Below, piece after piece: positions 6,525 to 13,247 of a DNA stretch of 13,247 bases (within the stretch, counting starts at the first letter, position 1; the number at the start of each line of letters is the position of its first letter). Below the pieces are notes generated by a model that worked only from the letters and a program-made list of their open reading frames with translations, had not been told where the DNA came from and ran no database searches. Position numbers and translations under genes: made by a program. Source of the stretch: Kiritimatiellales bacterium (GTDB lineage: Bacteria > Verrucomicrobiota > Kiritimatiellia > Kiritimatiellales > Pontiellaceae); assembly GCA_030630445.1 (NCBI GenBank), contig DAOVNC010000052.1:1-13247 (forward strand), given 5' to 3'.

Positions 6525-8245
6525 TCAACGCTCTCGATTGCCAGCGCGGCACAGAACGCTGTACGCAAACTGGAAAGGTGACCACTTGTGATCAATTTGT
6601 CTTCTAGTGCTTTGAGTATTTGTAATGGTTTCTGATCAGAACGTCCGGGCAGCGATAGCCCTAGATGATTTTCTAGGTCCTTGTCGAATTCAAATGGATC
6701 GGCCAGAGTGAATGTATTGCTCCTATTCCGAATGAGCTGATTGATTGCGGCATGCTCATTCTTCTCATCATCGTTATCAAACATGATGCCGTGATAGATT
6801 CCAAAGCATTCGAACAGGCTTAAGAAGCGGTGAAAGTTGTATTTGCCTAGAGCGTCCACGATGAGCACACGTTCTTTAGTTAGGTCATGCCACTCATTTG
6901 CCAATAGATAATTAAACAATGCTTTTTCGGTGGCTCCCTCAACAAGGAGCACCTTATCTGCAAAGAACATTGAAGCACGGTCGGAATCAAGCCAGAGCTG
7001 AAAGCGGAACTTCTCATGCTGATTCGAAATTTCATCAGCTGGGGCATTATTAATTAGTTTCTGCGCGTTTGTTTTTTTACATGGATCAACCGCAGGGTCA
7101 TCTACAAATGCTTGGAGAGCGTTAAGAAAATCTCCTCCTGATTTAATCAGGCCCTCTTTGTCAGATTGCTTCAGCTGATGCACTTTAGAGGTGAAATTAA
7201 CTTTCTGAATTCGGCATACTTGGCAAAGTTCATCACTGCTCTTCCCTACAAATACAGGGGAATGGGAGGTTACAATTACCTGTTGCTCTGATTCCTGCCC
7301 GAGTCTGCGCAGATGATAAGCCATGTTTTCTTGCTGTGATGGATGCAGAAAAGCTTCTGGTTCTTCAAACAGCAACAAGGTGAAATCGGGATTAAATTCC
7401 TTTTTCTTTACTTCCTTTTCATCCTTGAAGCCCGGAGCGAGGCGAATTAATTCATAAATCACGGATCGCTGGAAACCATGGCCAAAACGATCTAAATCAA
7501 ATGCTGTATCGCCAAGTAGCATATCAACGAAGGCATATTTAACCAGTGATTTTGATATTTCTTCAGGTGATATGGGATTCACAGACAGGTCAATCTTCAC
7601 ATTCCATTGATTAAGAGCGGTATTGATCGGCTGGGCAATTTCTGAAAGAAAGCCATTTTCCTGTTTTGCTTCGGAGTTTAGAGCATCAAATGCTTGGCCA
7701 AGCTGATTGTATGCGGGGCTTTTAGAGACGACCTTCTTAAGCATAAAATTAAGCATGTTTCGTAACGGGGATGGCCCCGTTGTTTTCATTTGCTCGCCCG
7801 GTGTTGTTAGTGCGGGGATGTAGACAATGCTTCCGCATTTGGCTGTGCCTATATTCTTAGCACCATAGAAAAGGTCATCTTCTTGAATTCCATTTACGAC
7901 TGCATAGATATTGCTCTGCTTTGACTTAACTTTATCCCCTTTGAAATATCGTTTCAGGATGATGGAGCTATTGACGACTCCTTCTTTGTATTTATCAGCC
8001 AGATTCTCCCATTCGTCCGCAGATAGCCGAAATGAGATTTCAATCCAGGATTCCTGATCGTTTGTTCCTTTTTTTGGAAAGTCATCTTCACTCCATTTTG
8101 CATCTTCATAAAAACACCGTAGTGCATTGATGACATTACTTTTTCCTGCATTGTTAGATCCGACCAGTAACAAGAAATCGTGAGCTTCAATTTCTCCATC
8201 AACTATAGATCTGAAATTATGAATCTTTATATGTGTGATTTTCAT
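6521..8245 (-). CDS. OLD-family ATP-dependent endonuclease (ABC ATPase plus TOPRIM), in the sbcDC operon
   Basis: A 574-residue protein close in length to phage P2 OLD. The ATPase half has MKITHIKIHNFRSI at 1-14, Walker A GSNNAGKS (29-36), GHGFQR (255-260) in the place of the ABC signature, Walker B LLLFEEPE (290-297) and H-loop TSHSP (326-330). The C-terminal TOPRIM nuclease domain has LLVEGATE (433-440, catalytic E437) and the DxD pair D490/D492 in MFDNDD. Both active sites appear intact. OLD proteins are nucleases active on DNA; P2 OLD excludes lambda and kills recBC mutants, and GajA of Gabija is a relative. No UvrD-like helicase is adjacent, so it is not a Gabija-type pair. It overlaps rhuM and sbcC by ATGA at both ends. 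Hand counts over two 60-bp lines inside it gave 21/60 and 28/60 G+C, against 36/60 in a trpB line, pointing to acquired DNA. Confidence 0.92.
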   Translation of the reverse strand: MKITHIKIHNFRSIVDGEIEAHDFLLLVGSNNAGKSNVINALRCFYEDAKWSEDDFPKKGTNDQESWIEISFRLSADEWENLADKYKEGVVNSSIILKRYFKGDKVKSKQSNIYAVVNGIQEDDLFYGAKNIGTAKCGSIVYIPALTTPGEQMKTTGPSPLRNMLNFMLKKVVSKSPAYNQLGQAFDALNSEAKQENGFLSEIAQPINTALNQWNVKIDLSVNPISPEEISKSLVKYAFVDMLLGDTAFDLDRFGHGFQRSVIYELIRLAPGFKDEKEVKKKEFNPDFTLLLFEEPEAFLHPSQQENMAYHLRRLGQESEQQVIVTSHSPVFVGKSSDELCQVCRIQKVNFTSKVHQLKQSDKEGLIKSGGDFLNALQAFVDDPAVDPCKKTNAQKLINNAPADEISNQHEKFRFQLWLDSDRASMFFADKVLLVEGATEKALFNYLLANEWHDLTKERVLIVDALGKYNFHRFLSLFECFGIYHGIMFDNDDEKNEHAAINQLIRNRSNTFTLADPFEFDKDLENHLGLSLPGRSDQKPLQILKALEDKLITSGHLSSLRTAFCAALAIESVE

Positions 8246-9312
8246 AGGGCATCCTTAGTGGGCGATCCGCTGTCGAGTTTTCCGCCTTTTTGCGGCAGGG
8301 CTTTGACCATTTTATCGAAGTCACTTTCAAACAGGCGGTCTTGGGTGATGCGGTATTTTTCGAATTCGGTTTCGGCGTGGGATTTAGCCAGTTCTGCCGT
8401 TACCTTGCCCGCATCCTGAAGAATTTCCCGGTCCCAGAGTTTGAGGAATCCGCTCAATCGTTCCTCCCAGTCTGCCATGGTCATGGGGATACGGCGCATG
8501 GCTTGGAGTTCAGCCATATCAAGGTAGGCCGAAACAATGCGCTGCATTTGGCCCAATTCAGATTCAGAGAGGTAGTTTTTGGCGATGGAAACATCGTATT
8601 TGTGGATTTTTCCTTCGGGTGCTCCCTCCCAGTGGGTCAGGCCCATGTTTTCTTTTTGGTGATCCACACGGTCTACAATGACTTCCGCCGCTGTATTGCC
8701 ATGAATGGCATAGTGCATCTTGTTTTGAACGGCAGCAAAGAAGCGTTTTGTTGCAGAGGCGGATGGATCGTAATCCAGTGCGGAGGCATAAATGTCGGTG
8801 ATTTTCTGGTAGAACTTGCGCTCGCTCATCCGGATTTCCCGGATGCGCTCCAGCTGCTCTTCAAAATATTTTTTACCGAGGATAGAGCCATCATTTTTCA
8901 GGCGTTCATCATCCATCGTATAACCTTTGATGGTGAATTCCTGAATGATCGTCGTCGCCCATTTGCGGAACTGCACGGCACGTTCGGAGTTGACCTTGTA
9001 TCCGACGGCAATGATTGCGGCTAGGTTGTAGTGTTTGGTGTTGTAGTTTTTGCCGTCTGCGGCAGTTATTCGAAAATTTCGAATAACTGAATTCTCTTGC
9101 AACTCGTGGTCGGCAAACACCTTCTTTAGATGATAGTTGATGGTGTGCGTTTCAACATCATAAAGAATCCCCATCATTTTTTGGGTTAGCCAGATGTTTT
9201 CATCGGCATAAACTGCCTCAACACCCCCCTTGCCGCTGGCCGCGATAAAGGTCAGGTATTCAGCTGCCGATGAACGGATAATGGAGGTCTCGTTTTTCTC
9301 TTTTTTACTCAT
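8242..9312 (-). CDS. rhuM: RhuM-family protein (virulence RhuM, PF13310 type)
   Basis: A 356-residue soluble protein. The N-terminal region has AEYLTFIAASGKGG (17-30), VYADENIWLTQKMMGILY (34-51), HLKKVFADHEL (61-71), YNLAAIIAVGYKVNSERA (95-112) and QFRKWATTII (114-123). This resembles the KilA/Bro-N-like DNA-binding fold seen in phage antirepressor-type proteins. The second half has a conserved RhuM segment with KMHYAIHGNTAAEVIVDR (198-215), GLTHWEG (224-230) and AKNYLSESELGQMQRIV (244-260), then a charged helical C terminus. RhuM was named from Salmonella pathogenicity island 3; its molecular function is unknown, and from memory relatives often sit among restriction-modification genes. It follows sbcD by 13 bp, with only a weak ribosome site (GGAACG). 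Its TGA overlaps the OLD ATG. The family call is firm; a role as DNA-binding regulator or sensor for the operon is inference. Confidence 0.9.
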   Translation of the reverse strand: MSKKEKNETSIIRSSAAEYLTFIAASGKGGVEAVYADENIWLTQKMMGILYDVETHTINYHLKKVFADHELQENSVIRNFRITAADGKNYNTKHYNLAAIIAVGYKVNSERAVQFRKWATTIIQEFTIKGYTMDDERLKNDGSILGKKYFEEQLERIREIRMSERKFYQKITDIYASALDYDPSASATKRFFAAVQNKMHYAIHGNTAAEVIVDRVDHQKENMGLTHWEGAPEGKIHKYDVSIAKNYLSESELGQMQRIVSAYLDMAELQAMRRIPMTMADWEERLSGFLKLWDREILQDAGKVTAELAKSHAETEFEKYRITQDRLFESDFDKMVKALPQKGGKLDSGSPTKDAL

Positions 9313-9325
9313 GCTCGCGTTCCAG

Positions 9326-10546
9326 TCATTCGTTGTTTTGGTCGGCTTCGTGGAGGGTTTGGAGGATTTCGGCGTAGCTGGCGGTTAGTTCGGGGCGCTG
9401 GTCGGCTGGGATTTCGTATTCTTCGAGGCAGCGGGCGAAGACATCGGTTGGCGCTAAGTCGTCAAGCGTTTCGGCGGTGTCGATCCGCTGGAGAACGCGA
9501 TCCATGACGCGCTTGTTTTTGATGCGGCGGATTTCGAGGTGCGTGCCTTCGATGGCGGCTTCAACCTGCTCGCGCAGGTCGGGTGCGATGTCGGCGTCGG
9601 TGTATTCAACTTCGACCCATGCGTTGCTTCGTTCGAGCTTGAGTTGCTTGAGCGCTTCGAGGATTTCTTCCATCCCGCCTGCGATACGGCGGAGGGGCTG
9701 GAAACAGGGCACGGGGATTTCGGCGACTTGTGGCATGCGGCCTTCGAAGGCGATTTGGAGCACGAGCTTTTGCTGGTTGGCCTCGCCGAAGCCCATGGGT
9801 ATGGGGGAGCCACAATAGCGCATGGTTTCGGATTGGGCGACCTTTTGCGGGACGTGGAGGTGGCCGAGGGCGAGATAGTCGAAACAGGCGGGGAAGGCGG
9901 TGGCTTCGATGTGGTCGAGCGAGCCGACGTTGAGGTCGCGTACGCCGTCGTCGGCTAGCGTGGTTCCGCCTGCCGCGAAGCAGTGTCCCATTCCGATGAT
10001 GGGAATGTCTAGATCACCGCGCGCGGCTTCGGCGCGTTCGCCGATGTGGCGGTAGTGGGCGCGGTAGCCTTGGGCTAGTTTGGCGCGTTTGTCGTCGATG
10101 GATTCGCCGGCTTCGGCTTGGCGGATGTCGCGGTCGCGCAGATAGGGGACGGCGCAGACGATGGCTTGCGGCTTGCCGTCGGCGTTGCGGCAGACGACGA
10201 TTTCGTCGTCCGCATCCATTGCGCCGACTACATGGACGTTCAGCGCTCCGAGCAGTGCCTTGGGCGCGTTCAGAAACGAGGGCGAGTCGTGGTTGCCGCC
10301 AATGACGACCACCTGTCGGCACGTGGCGGAATGAGCGATGCGGCAAAGGAAGGAATAGTAGAGTTCCTGGGCGCGGTTGCTGGGGGCGGTGGTGTCGAAA
10401 ACATCGCCGGCAATCAGCAGAACATCGACCTGCTCGTTCTCGATATGCGCTGCCAGCCAGTCGAGGAACGCTTCGAACTCGTCATGGCGCCGTCGGCCAT
10501 AAAGTGAACGGCCGAGGTGCCAGTCGGAGGTATGTATGACTTCCAT
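9326..10546 (-). CDS. sbcD: SbcD, nuclease subunit of the SbcCD exonuclease (Mre11 homologue)
   Basis: A 406-residue calcineurin-like metallophosphoesterase of normal SbcD length. Metal-binding motifs in order are SDWHLG (D8, H10), GDVFD (D48), GGNHDS (N85, H86), GMGHCF (H188) and LGHLH (H229, H231). All the residues expected to hold two Mn ions are present. The C-terminal third is the capping domain found in SbcD. It works with SbcC as an ATP-regulated exo/endonuclease on double-strand ends and hairpins. It starts 11 bp after trpB, and that gap contains AGGA at a usable distance from ATG 10546. After it, instead of sbcC, come rhuM and the OLD nuclease gene. GC content here is high like trpB, in contrast to the following two genes. 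Confidence 0.97.
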   Translation of the reverse strand: MEVIHTSDWHLGRSLYGRRRHDEFEAFLDWLAAHIENEQVDVLLIAGDVFDTTAPSNRAQELYYSFLCRIAHSATCRQVVVIGGNHDSPSFLNAPKALLGALNVHVVGAMDADDEIVVCRNADGKPQAIVCAVPYLRDRDIRQAEAGESIDDKRAKLAQGYRAHYRHIGERAEAARGDLDIPIIGMGHCFAAGGTTLADDGVRDLNVGSLDHIEATAFPACFDYLALGHLHVPQKVAQSETMRYCGSPIPMGFGEANQQKLVLQIAFEGRMPQVAEIPVPCFQPLRRIAGGMEEILEALKQLKLERSNAWVEVEYTDADIAPDLREQVEAAIEGTHLEIRRIKNKRVMDRVLQRIDTAETLDDLAPTDVFARCLEEYEIPADQRPELTASYAEILQTLHEADQNNE

Positions 10547-10557
10547 CTACTTCCTAT

Positions 10558-11775
<1,218 letters not shown>

Positions 11776-11784
11776 CTGGCCCAA

Positions 11785-11790
11785 CTCCTT
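11785..11790 (-). promoter_or_regulatory. Ribosome binding site that fixes the trpB start
   Basis: AAGGAG on the minus strand is 9 nt from ATG 11775 but abuts the in-frame TTG at 11784. The ATG is therefore the better start, shortening the longest open frame by three codons. Confidence 0.65.
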
Positions 11791-11813
11791 GATTCAATGG
11801 ATTAAAAGGTCAT

Positions 11814-11842
11814 AGGGTAGTTAAAAAAAGGGGGGCGGGCAA
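11814..11842 (-). promoter_or_regulatory. Candidate sigma70-like promoter for the trpB-led operon
   Basis: Read leftwards, TTGCCC (11842-11837) is separated by 17 bp from TACCCT (11819-11814), placed about 40 bp before the trpB ATG. The spacer holds a C-run followed by seven T residues. Only partial consensus matches; it is the best candidate I see in the 190-bp divergent gap. Confidence 0.3.
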
Positions 11843-11965
11843 GATGAACCGCGCTTGAATTCCGTACAGATAAACAAGGGATATGATCCATGTACATCCG
11901 GGGCCGTCTGTGGTTATTATCCGGGTTGTATCGAGAGATAAAACCAGAGGTTTGGAGAGATCGCT

Positions 11966-12328
11966 ATGCAGAAGAAAACAGATGCACTCGAGCGCATGTA
12001 CCGATATTTGGCGGACAAGGAAAAAGGCTACCGCACCCGTGCACTCAAGATGTTCCCCCACGTATGTGGAAGCTGTAGTCGAGAGTTCGAAGGCAAAGGG
12101 CTAAAGGAACTGACGGTCCACCACAAGGACCACGACCACGACAACAACCCGCCCGACGGCAGCAACTGGGAACTACTCTGCATCTATTGCCACGACAACG
12201 AACACGAAAAACACAAAATGAAGGGCTACGGTGCCGTCGAAAAGTCGTTCCAAGCTGGCGGCTTCTCCGCCTTCGACGGGCTCGATGCCCTGCTTTCACC
12301 GGATCCGAAGGATGAAGACAACGATTAA
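11966..12328 (+). CDS. yajD: YajD-family HNH nuclease
   Basis: A 120-residue protein very similar in layout to E. coli YajD (about 115 residues). Zinc-binding pairs CGSC (34-37) and CIYC (72-75) flank the HNH core ELTVHHKDHDHDNNP (48-62), followed by DGSNWELLC and CHDNEHEKHK. The HH...N...H residues are intact, so metal-dependent DNA nicking or cutting activity is plausible; the biological role of YajD is not established. The last third is Asp-rich and poorly conserved. GGAG lies 8 nt before ATG 11966. It diverges from trpB, and the start of the next gene overlaps its 3' end by 17 bp, so the two are probably co-transcribed. Confidence 0.9.
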   Translation: MQKKTDALERMYRYLADKEKGYRTRALKMFPHVCGSCSREFEGKGLKELTVHHKDHDHDNNPPDGSNWELLCIYCHDNEHEKHKMKGYGAVEKSFQAGGFSAFDGLDALLSPDPKDEDND

Positions 12329-13247
12329 ATGTTCCATCTGCCCGAAAGGGTGCGAGCTGGCTCCCGGCGGGATTGGCGACTGCCGGGTGCGGAAAAACAT
12401 CGGAGGGAAAATCGTTTGCACGACCTACGCCTTGCCCTGTTCGATGAACGTTGATCCGGTCGAAAAAAAACCGCTCTACCACTTTTTGCCAGGCTCGCCG
12501 ATCCTCTCCATCGCCACCGCCGGCTGCAACCTGCACTGCAAGCAATGCCAAAACTGGCAGATCTCGCAGTCGGAGCTCTTCACCACCTCCCTGCCCGACG
12601 TGTTTCCCGAAGACGTTGTCCAAATGGCCATCGAGCAAGACTGCCCTGCCATTGCCTACACCTACACCGAGCCGCTCGTCTCCTTTGAATACACCTACGA
12701 CTGCTGCAAGGCCGCCGCCGCGGCCGGAATCAAAAACGTGCTCGTCACCGCCGCCTACATCAACCCCGACCCGCTCCGCGAAATCTGCCGTTTCGTCGAT
12801 GCCGCCAACGTCGACCTCAAATCCTTCTCCGACGACTTTTACCGCACCATCTGCGACGCCCGCCTCGCGCCCGTGCTCAAGGCGCTGACGATCATGAAGG
12901 AATGCGGCGTGATGCTCGAAGTCACCAATCTTATCATCCCGACGCTCAACGATTCCGAAGAGGAAACCAAACAGCTCTGCGGCTGGATCGCCGAAAACCT
13001 GGGTTTCGAAACCCCGCTGCACTTTTCGCGTTTCTTCCCGCAAAACGAGCTCAAGCATTTGCCGCCCACACCCGAAGAGACCCTCCTGCGCGCCCGCGAA
13101 ATCGCCCTCCAAACGGGCCTCCAGTTTGTCTATGTCGGCAACCTGCAAAGCGACGAAGGAGAAACCACCTGGTGTCCCCGTTGCAGCCAACCGCTCATCG
13201 AGCGCACCGGCTACCACATCCGCAAAAACCGCATCGCCAACGGCCAA
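12312..13247 (+). CDS. amrS: AmmeMemoRadiSam system radical SAM enzyme, 3' end beyond window
   Basis: The frame is open for 312 codons from ATG 12312 to the right edge. The radical SAM motif is CNLHCKQCQ, with C72, C76 and C79 binding the 4Fe-4S cluster. The N-terminal region carries extra cysteines (C7, C10, C14, C24) in CSICPKGCEL, and the C terminus holds a CPRC pair (WCPRCSQPL); both are features of this pyruvate formate-lyase-activating-enzyme-like branch. YTYTEPLVSFEY (115-126) and NVDLKSFSDDFY (165-176) are conserved barrel segments. In the AmmeMemoRadiSam system this enzyme occurs with AMMECR1- and Memo-like proteins, sometimes fused; these may lie past the edge. The target of the modification is unknown. 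It overlaps the HNH gene by 17 bp; GGA at 12301-12303 is a weak ribosome site. The ATG at 12329 is out of frame. Confidence 0.9.
   Translation, partial: MKTTIKCSICPKGCELAPGGIGDCRVRKNIGGKIVCTTYALPCSMNVDPVEKKPLYHFLPGSPILSIATAGCNLHCKQCQNWQISQSELFTTSLPDVFPEDVVQMAIEQDCPAIAYTYTEPLVSFEYTYDCCKAAAAAGIKNVLVTAAYINPDPLREICRFVDAANVDLKSFSDDFYRTICDARLAPVLKALTIMKECGVMLEVTNLIIPTLNDSEEETKQLCGWIAENLGFETPLHFSRFFPQNELKHLPPTPEETLLRAREIALQTGLQFVYVGNLQSDEGETTWCPRCSQPLIERTGYHIRKNRIANGQ

Noticed and set aside
8290..9024. 244-codon open frame on the plus strand opposite rhuM
   Set aside because: Phe/Val/Gly-rich shadow of the RhuM coding sequence, with no ribosome site or family resemblance.
11896..11925. Direct repeat ATCCGGG at 11896-11902 and 11919-11925 in the trpB/yajD gap
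   Set aside because: Two 7-bp copies 23 bp apart are short enough to be chance, and no third copy or symmetry supports an operator.
11776..11965. Possible Trp leader peptide, T-box or attenuator before trpB
   Set aside because: No short frame with tandem Trp codons and no terminator/antiterminator pair was seen; only a weak promoter candidate.
12045..13247. 400-codon open frame on the minus strand opposite the HNH and radical SAM genes
   Set aside because: It runs antisense to two recognisable proteins, has repetitive Gly/Val/Asp-rich composition and matches no family I know.

Overview
The window looks like a stretch of bacterial chromosome with roughly 55-60% GC over most of its length. 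It is densely packed with genes. The left and right parts hold ordinary metabolic genes; the centre is a long leftward DNA-repair/defence operon. The predicted secreted alpha-galactosidase-like hydrolase, the TrpB subtype and the AmmeMemoRadiSam radical-SAM enzyme would fit a polysaccharide-degrading member of the PVC superphylum, perhaps Kiritimatiellota (Pontiella-like). This placement rests on remembered protein resemblance and is only tentative.

Layout. Bases 1-920 (minus) hold the 5' part of an exported GH36/GH27-type glycosidase that runs off the left edge. It diverges from a glyoxalase II-like metallo-hydrolase at 1032-1727 (plus). After a hairpin between convergent genes at 1735-1760, everything from 1768 to 11775 is on the minus strand. 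In transcription order this is trpB, sbcD, a RhuM-family gene, an OLD-family ATPase/TOPRIM nuclease, sbcC, a HIT-family nucleotide hydrolase/phosphorylase, a DUF6922-type gene, an AbiEii-like nucleotidyltransferase remnant and a UPF0158 gene. Spacings are tiny: 17 bp or less, or overlaps, except 47 bp after the HIT gene. A divergent 190-bp gap at 11776-11965 separates trpB from a rightward pair: a YajD-type HNH nuclease and an AmmeMemoRadiSam radical SAM enzyme that runs off the right edge.

Most notable is the interrupted sbcDC operon. SbcC and SbcD are subunits of one nuclease complex (bacterial Mre11-Rad50) and are normally encoded side by side. Here a RhuM-family gene and a full-length OLD-family nuclease gene sit between them, joined by 4-bp ATGA overlaps at rhuM/old and old/sbcC. 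The OLD gene is visibly AT-richer than its neighbours, so a defence-type cassette seems to have entered the operon and become translationally coupled to it. This could be a composite anti-phage or DNA-end-sensing system (inference).

A second notable point is the AbiEii-like gene downstream. It keeps the N-terminal tip and the whole C-terminal half of the family but lacks the GG-T/S nucleotidyltransferase core, as if by a clean in-frame internal deletion, while its usual upstream partner is intact.
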